A stretch of DNA of 31,981 nucleotides, from IMG/VR virus record IMGVR_UViG_3300025168_000362, positions 1-31,981 of that record. One strand, written 5' to 3'. The notes under the pieces were generated by a model, which worked only from the letters and a program-made list of their open reading frames with translations, had not been told where the DNA came from and made no database searches. A program made the position numbers and the translations under genes. Of this stretch, positions 15,636-24,041 are shown in pieces. The stretch's first letter is position 1; each line of letters starts with the position of its first letter. This stretch comes from a virus.

Positions 15636-18600
15636 TTATACCACCGCCCATCTTGATCCTGAAGGTACTGTAACTGTAACACCTGATGCTATGCTTACAG
15701 GACCAGCACTTACTGCATTTTTATTACTTGTAATTGTGTAGTTAGTAGAAACTGTTTGACCATTCTCGTAAAATATATCGTTTACAGCACCTGCCGCTAC
15801 CTCAGCCCATGTTAAACCACCAGTATTACCCGACTGTGCCGAAAGAAAATAACCATTTACTGCACTATTAGAAACTTTTAAGTTAGCTTCATCAACAATG
15901 TTATCGGCAATAACAGTCGCACCATCTGCTGTACTGGTGACTTCACCTGAATGATTTGGATGAACATAGTTATTTGCTTCAGCCCAAGTTAAACCACCAG
16001 TATTACCAGATTGTGCTGAAAGAAAATAGCCATTACTAGGACTGTTACTAACTTTTAGGTTGGCCTCATCTACTATATTGTTGGCAATAACAGTTGCACC
16101 ATCTGATGATGAAGTAACCTCACCTGTGTGATTAGGGTGGGTGTAACTACTTGTAGCAGCAAAAGATAATACACCTGAACCGTTTGTAGTTAGTACTTGT
16201 CCATTAGAACCGTCAGTCGCAGGTAAAACAAACGATGGATTACCACTAAATGCGCTATGTGCTGGAGCCTTTAATTCAAGGTAGTGTGCATTATTTGACT
16301 CACAATAGAACCGTATGGCTGCAACACTGCCTGTGCCTGTGCGAATACTTACAAGACCATCTTGTAGGGTTACACCACCACTAGAACCATTCCCACCAAA
16401 TGTTGCACTACTGCTGTTGCTTAATGCAACTGTACCTGTAGCATTAGGGAAGGTAATTGTACGGTCAGCCGTAGGGTTTGTAAAAGCTACAGTAGTATCA
16501 TTGCCATCTGCACCAGAACCTTCTACAGTAAAGCCTGAGTCGTTAAGATGCATACCTGTTATAATAGGACTTGTTATTGTTTTATTAGTAAGTGTTTTAG
16601 TTGTAGCTGAGAAGTATGTGTCTAATAAGTCTACATCACGATAACCGATATTGTTACCATTGTCAAATACTAATAGGGCATCATTATTAGCTATTGCGGT
16701 ACTTGTGTCTACACTTACAGCAGAAAAGTCAGCTACAGTGTTTAACTCTGCACCTGTAGCATTAAGACCTGTTACGTTATTAGATGACGCAGCTACACTA
16801 TCTACATAAGCCTTTACAGATTGTTGTGTTGGAATAAGTACTGCACTGTTAGAAGACATGTTATCTTCATCTACAAATGCGGTAGCAGTTATAGTGCCAT
16901 CCGTAATACTACCAAAGGATACCGTGCCACCAGTTATAGTGCCTGTAGTTGTAATAGCACTTGAACCATTGTCAATAGCTCCAAAGCCGCTTGTAATACT
17001 ACCACTATTAAGTGCGCCTACTGTTGTAGCAGCAGTAGTCACAAGGTTAGGCATAGCTGTTATTTCATCATCAAAGTATGCAGCTAGGTCTGTTACAGCA
17101 ACCTGTACCATAGTGCCGCTATCATTCATTACAACACGGTCAGCGTCAGCTACGGTTGTTGATGTTGCGGATGTACCACCATCTATAATGTTTAGTTCAG
17201 CAGGTGTAGCTGTAATCGCTGTATTACTTGCTGCAGCTAATACAGGAACAGTACCCGACTGATTAGGAAGATTGATTGTACGGTCTGCTGTTGGGTCTAC
17301 AATAGTTAGAGTAGTCTCATGGTCATCTGGTGTAGCACCCTCAAATACAATCGCATTCTGTGCATTAATAGTTACTGTATCTACAACAGTCTGTGTACCT
17401 GATACTGTCAAGTTACCTGAAACAATGAGGTCTTGCGATACAGTTACGTTACCACCAGCAGCAATAGACACTGCATCAGTATCACTAGCGGAACCTATAT
17501 TACCACCGTCACCGATAATAATATTACCACCTGTAATGTTACCAGTAGTTGTGATTGTGCTAGAGCCGGTATTTATTGTACCAAAACCACTTGTGATGCT
17601 ACCACTGTTTAATGCACCGACAGCAGTAACACTACTAAGAATACCTAAGTTACCACCTAAATACGTAGTTAAATTAGTCATGGCAACTTGCTTCATAGTG
17701 CCATTGTCGTTGACTACGACTCTATCTGCATCTACTAGAGTAATAGCAGAAGCTGAGGTATCGCCATCTACAATATTTAGTTCAGCAGCAGTACTAGTAA
17801 CTGCAGTACTAGCAATAGAAAGTGCATCCGTTTCTAGCGTACCATCAATATCAACGTCACCAGATACGTCTAAAGTAGCAGCATCTAGTTCGCCAGTAAT
17901 TGTTATGTTTCTTGCGCCAGTAAAATCTTTATTGCCATCTACAACTATTGCTTTAGAAGCTGCAACAGTTCCTGCTGTTACGCCATCTATAGTTTCTAAT
18001 TCGGCTTCATTAATATCAGCAGAACCAATTACAAAACTTGTACCTGTAATTGTTGTGCCAGTTATAGCTGCTGCACTAGCTCCACCAATAACAGCACCAT
18101 CAATAGAACCGCCATTAATATCTGCCGTGTCAGCTACAAGAGCGTCAATGTTAGCAGTACCGTCAATGTACAGATTACGCCACTCAGAGCCTACAGCACC
18201 TAAGTCGTATGTATCGTCAGCAGAAGGTAATAGAGGAGAGGCTACATCTGCAGTAATTGTAACTGTGTCACTTGCAGCATTGCCAAGTGTAGTGTTTCCA
18301 TTTACTGTAAGATTTCCTGTAAGGGTAGAGTTAGTGTCTACTTGCAATACATCTATTGTGGCTGTACCATCAAGATATAAATCTTTAAACTGCAGGCTAG
18401 ACGTACCTAAGTCAATATCATTGTTAGTGACAGGAACTACTGCACCGTCTTGAATACGTATCTGCTCTACAGCAGAGGTAGACACTTGTACAAAGACACC
18501 GACACGATTGTTTGTTGTGTCAATTGCTACTTTGTTTAGTGCGTCTGAATCAGCAATTAAAGGTACATATGCACCCTCTGCTGTAGTACCATCGTGCTTA

Positions 18601-18719
18601 TGCCCTGTGCTTGCGCTAAAGGCATCCCGAAGAGCATTGTATTCTATGTTAAGCGGATTAGCACGTACAACAGCCGTTGCAATAATATCTGCTGAAGATT
18701 GTCTTGTATATCCTGCCAC
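15636..18719 (-). CDS. Tail fibre protein (1027 aa)
   Basis: A 1027-residue, Thr/Ser/Asn/Asp/Gly/Val-rich protein typical of trimeric beta-helical tail fibres. The N-terminus (1-50) contains the H-x-H-D-G-T motif (H40-T45, GHKHDGT), common near the virion-proximal end of fibres. It continues with units such as DIDLGTSSLQFKDLYLDGTA and TYDLGAVGSEWRNLYIDGTA, then two long modules of 195-200 residues sharing AELNI(V/I)DG, DADRVV and GALNSGSITSGFG, and finally two 59-residue tandem units (about 855-972) with HPNH(T/S)GEVTS and NGYFLSAQSGNTGGLTWAE. I see no C-terminal S74 chaperone domain; the end (VTVPSGSRWAVV) is a short strand often seen at fibre tips. The start is 3 nt after the gp12-like stop, as expected for fibre genes. 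Confidence 0.85.
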   Translation of the reverse strand: MAGYTRQSSADIIATAVVRANPLNIEYNALRDAFSASTGHKHDGTTAEGAYVPLIADSDALNKVAIDTTNNRVGVFVQVSTSAVEQIRIQDGAVVPVTNNDIDLGTSSLQFKDLYLDGTATIDVLQVDTNSTLTGNLTVNGNTTLGNAASDTVTITADVASPLLPSADDTYDLGAVGSEWRNLYIDGTANIDALVADTADINGGSIDGAVIGGASAAAITGTTITGTSFVIGSADINEAELETIDGVTAGTVAASKAIVVDGNKDFTGARNITITGELDAATLDVSGDVDIDGTLETDALSIASTAVTSTAAELNIVDGDTSASAITLVDADRVVVNDNGTMKQVAMTNLTTYLGGNLGILSSVTAVGALNSGSITSGFGTINTGSSTITTTGNITGGNIIIGDGGNIGSASDTDAVSIAAGGNVTVSQDLIVSGNLTVSGTQTVVDTVTINAQNAIVFEGATPDDHETTLTIVDPTADRTINLPNQSGTVPVLAAASNTAITATPAELNIIDGGTSATSTTVADADRVVMNDSGTMVQVAVTDLAAYFDDEITAMPNLVTTAATTVGALNSGSITSGFGAIDNGSSAITTTGTITGGTVSFGSITDGTITATAFVDEDNMSSNSAVLIPTQQSVKAYVDSVAASSNNVTGLNATGAELNTVADFSAVSVDTSTAIANNDALLVFDNGNNIGYRDVDLLDTYFSATTKTLTNKTITSPIITGMHLNDSGFTVEGSGADGNDTTVAFTNPTADRTITFPNATGTVALSNSSSATFGGNGSSGGVTLQDGLVSIRTGTGSVAAIRFYCESNNAHYLELKAPAHSAFSGNPSFVLPATDGSNGQVLTTNGSGVLSFAATSSYTHPNHTGEVTSSSDGATVIANNIVDEANLKVSNSPSNGYFLSAQSGNTGGLTWAEANNYVHPNHSGEVTSTADGATVIADNIVDEANLKVSNSAVNGYFLSAQSGNTGGLTWAEVAAGAVNDIFYENGQTVSTNYTITSNKNAVSAGPVSIASGVTVTVPSGSRWAVV
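15802..16155 (-). repeat. Two 177-nt tandem repeats in the fibre gene
   Basis: Two consecutive 59-codon units, about 15802-15978 and 15979-16155, which begin with nearly the same bases (TCAGCCCA(T/A)GTTAAACCACC) and stay alignable throughout. They differ mainly at synonymous sites. Confidence 0.85.
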
Positions 18720-18722
18720 TTG

Positions 18723-20855
18723 TTATCTCCTATCCCCTGTTCCATACAATATTGATACAGCCTGTATGGTATGGCTGGGGCTTGTACTGTTGGTAACATA
18801 AGATACTGAAATAGAATCACCTGAGCCACTTATGTTAGTACTACGAATTGGTGTAGGGTTTCCATCATAGATGTCTGTGTCATCGTAGATAGTTGAACTT
18901 GCATCAAATAAAGAAGCAGCACCTGCGGTAGTTAATTCAACGTTTGCAGGTGTAGAAATTTCTGCATCACCAAAATTATATTCTAAACCTACGGCTATTG
19001 TTGATGCACCCTCTGATTTAAGAAAGGTTTTAACTCTGTAAAATACTTTACGTAATTCTGGGTCTTGCATAAAGTAAAAGGGAGTTTGATAAACGCTTAA
19101 TATATTGCTCCCGCCAAACGAACTACCTTCTTCTTGTTTGAATACTTTACCAGTAGTATCTCCATGAAGAACGAACTCAAACTGTCCTACATATCCACTG
19201 GCTACTGCTGTTGCTTCAATCCCTACAAGCTGACTATATTCAAATGTAGACTGCGCTGAAGAACTTTTACGTATAGCTGCTAGCAAAGATAAAGAAGTGT
19301 TAGCCTCAAAGAATAATCTAAACTGGGATTTTCTACGAATTACTAAAGCTTTTAATTTAGTTACGTCTTCGTTTTCCGTATAGTTTTCAAATGTTTTTTG
19401 TATCTCACGTGATACTGTTTCAAGTTCAACGTCACCAATCCTAGAGGTTCCTGAAATAGGTCTAATGCCATCTGGACCAAGAAAAATAATGTCTCCACCA
19501 AACTCTACTACAGTGTCGGGAGCAACACAACCCAAGTCATTAGTGACATTTTCTACACTAAAGTTAGAGTAATTATCCCCAACAATACGTTTAATTTGAT
19601 TCTGACCAAATACATATAGTTGATTACGAAAAGACTTTAACTGTGTTATTGTAAAACCTATGTTAATAACACCTGCTCCATTTGCAGGATCAAAGTCTGT
19701 GTCTACGTTAGGAGAAGAAAAGTAAATATTAAAAGGTTCGTCAGGGTCTCCAGCTAACCAGAGGTGATTTGAAAATGCACTAGAAAATTTAGGATTGTTA
19801 GGTGCGTTAGTATGTGTAATTTGTATGTATGCAGTTCCATTATACTTAGCTGCTGGATTTATACCATCCGTTATTAACAATATTTCTTCAGACCAATTAT
19901 ACCTTTCAAAACGTATAATGTCAACCCCCGTCATAGTAGGGCTAGCGGGTCTATGTTGTCCTGCACCTGAACCTACCGTAATGGCTGCAGCAGTTCCAGC
20001 ACTTACGGCTATTTGTGTAATTGTGTTAAAGTATCCAGTACTATTTACTGTGCTATTATTTGGCCCTGCTACAACTTCTACTAAAGCTACCCCTGAAGAG
20101 TTTGTCCCTGTTATAGTAAAATTTTTACCCGACTCGTTTCCTGTACCTGTAATAGTAACTTGTCTAGGTTGTTGTGCTGCAGAAGTTGTAAAGTTTACAC
20201 TGCCACTGTCTGCTAAAGCACCGTTTATAGTTAGATTACCAGAACCGCCCGGAGTTTGAGATGCACATACACCATCAGGATCGTTAGCAACTAAGTCAGT
20301 ATTTACAGTAGTCCAACCTATAACAGTAGGGGTACTTGCTACAGTGCCTGCTGCACTAGATGTACCGCCTGTGATTACGTTAGCTGCAGCAAAAATATTG
20401 GTAGGTAGTCTGCCAAAGTTTAGTACAATAGCATTTGCTGCTATAGATATTACTGTGCCGGTTGCAACGACTGCAGTAGCGTCAGATGAACTAACTACAC
20501 CTGTAACCGTTTCTCCTACACTAAAACTAGAACCTTGTCCTGATCCTAAAGCCACAGTGTAGTAATGATTGTAGAAATGCAGATACTTATTTCCTGAAGA
20601 TGGTGTTCTACAACCTAGTATGCCTTGATTTATTTCGCCATTTACTGCTAGACCTAGAACCTTACCTGTGCCGGGTAATGTTTCATAAGAGTTTGCATAA
20701 CCGCTTATACGTCTATAGCCACCCTCAAGAGAAGGCTCCATATTAATTAAGCGTATGGCACTGCCAGATAAAGCATTACTTTGAGTAAGAGGGTCAACAT
20801 TAGTGACAAGCCCTCCTGAACAAACAGAGACAAAGGTTTGTAGATTGTCTGCCAT
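18723..20855 (-). CDS. Tail tubular protein B-like (gp12/nozzle-like), 710 aa
   Basis: A 710-residue, beta-rich protein that matches the general look of T7 gp12-like nozzle proteins in marine podoviruses. The N-terminus has SVCSGGLVTNVDPLTQSN and RLINMEPSLEGGYRRISGY, a typical opening. The middle includes FERYNWSEEILLITDGINPA, HLWLAGDPDEPFNIYFSS and QLYVFGQNQIKRIVGDNYS, a repeated-blade layout seen in this family. Residues about 100-290 are Thr/Ser/Gly-rich and look like an inserted beta domain (repeated GTVIS, GTGNESGKNF). The nozzle forms the lower tail channel and holds the fibres. It sits between the gp11-like gene (2 nt upstream) and the fibre, the usual order. The family call is by general resemblance. 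Confidence 0.83.
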   Translation of the reverse strand: MADNLQTFVSVCSGGLVTNVDPLTQSNALSGSAIRLINMEPSLEGGYRRISGYANSYETLPGTGKVLGLAVNGEINQGILGCRTPSSGNKYLHFYNHYYTVALGSGQGSSFSVGETVTGVVSSSDATAVVATGTVISIAANAIVLNFGRLPTNIFAAANVITGGTSSAAGTVASTPTVIGWTTVNTDLVANDPDGVCASQTPGGSGNLTINGALADSGSVNFTTSAAQQPRQVTITGTGNESGKNFTITGTNSSGVALVEVVAGPNNSTVNSTGYFNTITQIAVSAGTAAAITVGSGAGQHRPASPTMTGVDIIRFERYNWSEEILLITDGINPAAKYNGTAYIQITHTNAPNNPKFSSAFSNHLWLAGDPDEPFNIYFSSPNVDTDFDPANGAGVINIGFTITQLKSFRNQLYVFGQNQIKRIVGDNYSNFSVENVTNDLGCVAPDTVVEFGGDIIFLGPDGIRPISGTSRIGDVELETVSREIQKTFENYTENEDVTKLKALVIRRKSQFRLFFEANTSLSLLAAIRKSSSAQSTFEYSQLVGIEATAVASGYVGQFEFVLHGDTTGKVFKQEEGSSFGGSNILSVYQTPFYFMQDPELRKVFYRVKTFLKSEGASTIAVGLEYNFGDAEISTPANVELTTAGAASLFDASSTIYDDTDIYDGNPTPIRSTNISGSGDSISVSYVTNSTSPSHTIQAVSILYGTGDRR

Positions 20856-20857
20856 TC

Positions 20858-21574
20858 TTAAATTCTATCAACAATTGCACTAGAAGTAGATCGTTGTAAC
20901 ATTGTAGATATAACATTAATATGTTGATCTAAAACTAATCTTCGCATCATTTTTATACCGTCTTCAAATTTAACACTGTGCATATTTGCACTCTGCTCAT
21001 TTGATCTGAATATCATCATGTACATCATAGCACCGTCAAGAATTACATGTTTAAATCTGTCTGGTATAATTGATACATCATCATGTAAGACTATATCAGC
21101 AGGAAACTTAAAGTATCTATACTCAACTACGTAAGCTGCATCAGGAACAGGGGTAACACCAAACTTTGTATCTTGCGTTGTATAAACATATTCAGGATCG
21201 CCTCTTCCACCCTCACCGCTTACTTCTTCATTACTTCTGTACTTGGTTAGATACTGATCATAAGTAAGTAGTTTTAGTTTTTTGGGTATGTTATTTTTTG
21301 ATGTAAGGCGTTTAATAAAAAAAGTATCCCAGTCTGCTTTTGAATAATCAGCAGGAAAAGAATACGCACCCGTACCTGCAGTTAATGTCTGCTCGTGGGT
21401 AACTAAAAGAAAAGGCCACTCTTGTGCGTCTTGAAGCGTTTGCCTAATAGCAGAATTAATTGCATCCTTAGCTAGTGCCTGTACATTTTTAGCACTAGCA
21501 AAACTAGACTCATCTATTTGAACTTCGTTTAGCCTACGTAAAAGTTCATTAGTTAGATTAATAAATGTACTCAT
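20858..21574 (-). CDS. Tail tubular protein A-like (gp11/adaptor-like), 238 aa
   Basis: A 238-residue protein that resembles T7 gp11-type adaptor proteins forming a ring under the portal. Typical features are the early helix INLTNELLRRLNEVQID, the segment INSAIRQTLQDAQEWPFLLV, a turn GTGAYSFPADYSKADWDTFF, and a final helical region around DRFKHVILDGAMMYMMIFRS. It begins 2 nt after the 128-residue gene's stop and ends 2 nt before the nozzle-like gene, the order expected of a short-tail module. Adaptor plus nozzle genes are a main reason to call this a podovirus. Confidence 0.85.
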   Translation of the reverse strand: MSTFINLTNELLRRLNEVQIDESSFASAKNVQALAKDAINSAIRQTLQDAQEWPFLLVTHEQTLTAGTGAYSFPADYSKADWDTFFIKRLTSKNNIPKKLKLLTYDQYLTKYRSNEEVSGEGGRGDPEYVYTTQDTKFGVTPVPDAAYVVEYRYFKFPADIVLHDDVSIIPDRFKHVILDGAMMYMMIFRSNEQSANMHSVKFEDGIKMMRRLVLDQHINVISTMLQRSTSSAIVDRI

Positions 21575-21576
21575 TG

Positions 21577-21963
21577 TTATAGCCTTTTAGCAGGTGTAAA
21601 ATATAGTCTAGCAGAAAGTGTAGCGTCAAAGTTCTTGCTAGACGTATGCCTAAATATTAATACTTTATCTCCGGCATGTAAAAATAAAGGTCCACCACCA
21701 ATAAACTGTGTGCTGCTGTTTGCAGGTATGGCATCTTCGCCTACAAGAAAGGGATATGTATCATCTTCTGCATGATATATTTGAATACCAATATTAGAAG
21801 CATCACTATTTTTATTAGCCACCATAAGAAAAACTATTTCAGCTTCGTGGCTTTCAGGACAGGTAAACAGTAGGGTAGCATTAGTAGTATCACTAGTAGT
21901 ACTAGCAGAATTACCTGTAACTGCAACAAACTTGCTATCTGTTCTGAAGTTAATGCCTGCCAT
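21577..21963 (-). CDS. Small beta-rich virion protein (128 aa)
   Basis: A 128-residue protein with a beta-sandwich look: alternating hydrophobic strands separated by Ser/Thr/Asn turns (ATLLFTCPESHEAEIVFLMV, then NIGIQIYHAEDD, then PLFLHAGDKVLIFRHTS). It directly abuts the 70-residue gene upstream, with start and stop adjacent. Position between capsid-related and tail genes suggests a head-to-tail or decoration protein. The strand pattern also resembles small tail-attached binding domains. No catalytic motif. Function unknown; virion location is inferred from context only. Confidence 0.68.
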   Translation of the reverse strand: MAGINFRTDSKFVAVTGNSASTTSDTTNATLLFTCPESHEAEIVFLMVANKNSDASNIGIQIYHAEDDTYPFLVGEDAIPANSSTQFIGGGPLFLHAGDKVLIFRHTSSKNFDATLSARLYFTPAKRL

Positions 21964-22176
21964 TTAATTATTCTTTTTACGCTCTAAATTATTTACGATT
22001 GTTACAGGATTAACATACTTCTTTAATAGTCCACCTTTAGACAAACCCATAGCTGCAGATGTACCCCTAGAGGACATCATGCCCTGTGGCGCACGTGTAG
22101 CAGATGGACGGTACTTACTGTTTTCTTGTTCAGGAGTTCCTATACCACCCAAAGCATATTTTTTAATTTTGCGCAT
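21964..22176 (-). CDS. Small basic protein (70 aa)
   Basis: A 70-residue, strongly basic protein (many Lys, Arg, Ser, Gly) that looks disordered except for a possible C-terminal helix VNPVTIVNNLERKKNN. It contains two x-GG-hydrophobic motifs, YALGGIG and SKGGLLKK, which recur in other structural proteins of this phage. Its stop abuts the next start. It could be a DNA-binding, assembly or internal-head peptide. I do not recognise it. Confidence 0.6.
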   Translation of the reverse strand: MRKIKKYALGGIGTPEQENSKYRPSATRAPQGMMSSRGTSAAMGLSKGGLLKKYVNPVTIVNNLERKKNN

Positions 22177-22197
22177 TTATAAATCCTCTAATGTGTA

Positions 22198-22229
22198 ACT
22201 AAAGGGCCACCCGAAAGCAGCCCTCTAGT
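22198..22229. other. Imperfect 10-bp hairpin between structural genes
   Basis: ACTAAAGGGC (22198-22207) pairs with GCCCTCTAGT (22220-22229), with one G-T wobble in the - strand RNA; the loop is 12 nt. It lies between the decoration-like gene and the 70-residue gene. On the - strand no T-run follows, so full termination of the structural operon is not expected. It may slow polymerase or shape mRNA decay, giving more capsid and decoration mRNA than downstream mRNA. On the + strand a short T-rich run (GTTTTATTT) follows. Confidence 0.5.
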
Positions 22230-22236
22230 GTTTTAT

Positions 22237-22716
22237 TTACGCAAGTGCGTCACGGGAAACTTCAGCAGCTTCCATCTCACCAAGTGAGCTTACATCCATC
22301 AGTACGGCGAAAACACGAATTTCACCAGCAGTAAAGGATGCGCCACCACCCGCAAGGGTAAGGTCCAGAGTATCCGCAGAACCGATAACAAGATCAGCAG
22401 AGACAGTTACGCTAGGTGCATAAGCACCATCAGCAGCACCGTCAATGTCAAATGCTGTTACGTATTCATTGTCATCTGCGCCAGTACCAAGAACAGCAGT
22501 TGCGTCAGTACCAGTATTCTGAGTTGCACTGGAAGTTACCTGAAAACCAGCAGCAATAATCTTGGTGTTCGCAGGGACAGTGATACACTGTACTACGTCA
22601 CCGTTTGGATTAATGCTGTTAGCAGTAAGGTCAACGACCTGCTCAACCATATACGGATTGCGTCCACGCTGGGAATTACCCATAGCAGGAGCAAGAGTAG
22701 CAGTAATTGTAGCCAT
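22237..22716 (-). CDS. Probable head decoration / capsid-associated protein (159 aa)
   Basis: A 159-residue acidic, Ala/Thr/Gly/Val-rich protein, probably all-beta. The pattern DVVQCITVPANTKIIAAGFQ followed by VSADLVIGSADTLDLTLAGG looks like small virion structural proteins that follow the capsid gene in many marine phages. It begins 12 nt after the capsid stop and is followed by a stable hairpin. High expression is likely because it shares the capsid promoter. The C-terminus (EMEAAEVSRDALA) is helical. It could be a cement protein or head fibre base; I cannot distinguish them. Confidence 0.72.
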   Translation of the reverse strand: MATITATLAPAMGNSQRGRNPYMVEQVVDLTANSINPNGDVVQCITVPANTKIIAAGFQVTSSATQNTGTDATAVLGTGADDNEYVTAFDIDGAADGAYAPSVTVSADLVIGSADTLDLTLAGGGASFTAGEIRVFAVLMDVSSLGEMEAAEVSRDALA

Positions 22717-22728
22717 TGTTTATTCCCC

Positions 22729-23805
22729 CTATGCTAAATGGTAAATGGCGTTGACAAGAGCTTCAGGACGAAGAATCTTGCGGCCGTACAAATGCATACC
22801 CCGAACAATGTCGGCGAAGCTGTCTGGATCACGGTAAGTTTCAGTCTTATTGATCTGCTCTGCAGTAGCAACAGCAGATGAATGTCCTGCAACAATCACA
22901 CCATAGCTGGATGAACTGTTTGTGCCAGCGAATGACGGGCCAGTACCAACTGAAGGTAGGTTGTTTGACTGATAGACTTGGAAGCCGTGGATTTGTGTGG
23001 ACACTTGACCGTTTTGCAGTCCTGAACCACCAAAATCTGCATTGAACAAACGAGAATCTTCGTCTTTCAATACTTCCATGAACACTGGATCAAGGATCAA
23101 CCAACGACCTTGTGAGTCCACGTTCTGCTGGTCAAGAAGACGAGCCATACGTGCAATCAAAGTCAGTGGGTGAGTATCACCAGCAGCAGGAGTTGCGTCA
23201 GTTGCACCACCCGTACGAGGGGCAATAGCAATAGCAGCACCTGAGGAGCCTGCAGAACCTGCACCATCAGTAAAGTTTGATGCGTCCAGTTTCATGCTTG
23301 CAAGCAATTCGTCTGTACCAGCAGTTGAAACAGCAACGGAACCATTTACGGTTGTGTTAGCTGTATTGGCTGCGCCGTGCAGAGCAGATTGCTTAAAGCC
23401 TGACATATAACCAAGAACGTCTTGGTCAAATTGGTCAGCAAGGCGATACGCAGCACGGTCACTTGCCAGAGACTGGAAGTTTACGTGTGAGTGTGCCTCT
23501 TCAATGTCATCAACCTTAAATGCAAAGTAGTTAGCTTTGTCAATTGTCAGGCTGAAGTCTTCGTCATCAAGGTCTTGCGGCGTGATGGTTGTACCACGGG
23601 CGTAAGCCTTAACTGTAATTTCGGGTTCCTTGATAATCTTAACGGAATCACCCATTGCAGCAATCTCACCGAAGTAATCGGAATTAGTGATTGCCTCAGC
23701 AACAGCAGACTTGCGGAAAGCAAGTTGCACCTGTTTGCTGTAAATTACGGGAGAAAAATTACCGTTAGGAAGATTACCATAACCACTAGCAGTAGTAAAT
23801 GCCAT
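22729..23805 (-). CDS. Major capsid protein, HK97-fold type (358 aa)
   Basis: A 358-residue protein with the features of HK97-fold phage capsid proteins. The N-arm has FSPVIYSKQVQLAFRKSAVA; the E-loop and P-domain region has VKAYARGTTITPQDLDDEDF; a spine-helix-like stretch LADQFDQDVLGYMSGF follows. The C-terminus has the segment IVRGMHLYGRKILRPEALVN that I recall from marine podovirus capsids. A 90-residue Gly/Ser/Ala/Thr-rich insertion (about 140-215) may be a surface loop. A scaffold gene precedes it and no protease is seen nearby. AGGAGA lies 7 nt upstream of ATG 23805, and the 236-nt leader in front carries its own promoter, consistent with high expression. Confidence 0.9.
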   Translation of the reverse strand: MAFTTASGYGNLPNGNFSPVIYSKQVQLAFRKSAVAEAITNSDYFGEIAAMGDSVKIIKEPEITVKAYARGTTITPQDLDDEDFSLTIDKANYFAFKVDDIEEAHSHVNFQSLASDRAAYRLADQFDQDVLGYMSGFKQSALHGAANTANTTVNGSVAVSTAGTDELLASMKLDASNFTDGAGSAGSSGAAIAIAPRTGGATDATPAAGDTHPLTLIARMARLLDQQNVDSQGRWLILDPVFMEVLKDEDSRLFNADFGGSGLQNGQVSTQIHGFQVYQSNNLPSVGTGPSFAGTNSSSSYGVIVAGHSSAVATAEQINKTETYRDPDSFADIVRGMHLYGRKILRPEALVNAIYHLA

Positions 23806-24000
23806 GTTAAAATCTCCTATGTAGCATTTTACAGATACAAACTCGCAAGACTAATTAGGAGGCTGCTTCACTTGGGTGCGTGTTATAACAAGGTGGCCGC
23901 CCTGCTATTCAACGGGCCATGTTCGTCAGGTAATCCGTAAGACTTGGCTGTTTGCAAAATTTGATATACCTACATTGCGCTTAGTAGATATACCTATATG
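23806..24000 (-). other. Untranslated leader of the capsid gene, possibly structured
   Basis: About 195 nt between the predicted transcription start (near 24000) and the capsid ATG. No frame of useful length is open here on the - strand. It holds a GC-rich patch unlike its AT-rich flanks, with complementary arms TGGCC/GGCCA (23894-23898 and 23915-23919), an exact 10-bp palindrome TGTTATAACA (23881-23890), and a weak stem TGTA...TACA just before the ribosome binding site. It may be a structured 5' untranslated region controlling capsid output. The structure is my reading by eye; no known RNA family was recognised. Confidence 0.45.
23963..23996. repeat. Duplicated 10-mer just after the capsid promoter
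   Basis: GATATACCTA occurs exactly twice, at 23963-23972 and 23987-23996, 24 nt apart. On the - strand these fall at about +5 to +14 and +29 to +38 from the predicted start. This is a candidate operator or regulator site. Confidence 0.6.
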
Positions 24001-24006
24001 ACTATA

Positions 24007-24034
24007 GTTATACTTAAAAATAACTACTTGTCAA
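24007..24034 (-). promoter_or_regulatory. Strong sigma70-type promoter for the capsid transcript
   Basis: On the - strand: a perfect -35 TTGACA (24034-24029), a 16-nt spacer, and a -10 TATAAC (24012-24007, one mismatch). It begins 7 nt after the scaffold stop. It is the best promoter I see in the window. Confidence 0.75.
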
Positions 24035-24041
24035 CCCTTTT

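Noticed and set aside
17272-18453. A long + strand open frame (393 codons) opposite the fibre gene
   Set aside because: Antisense to the repetitive fibre gene, made of V/I/T/S/P-rich filler mirrored from its codons, without a ribosome binding site or recognisable domain.
23881-23890. TGTTATAACA palindrome as a terminator or tRNA-like element
   Set aside because: No GC-rich stem or T-run; as RNA it can form only 3 bp. Recorded as part of the leader only.
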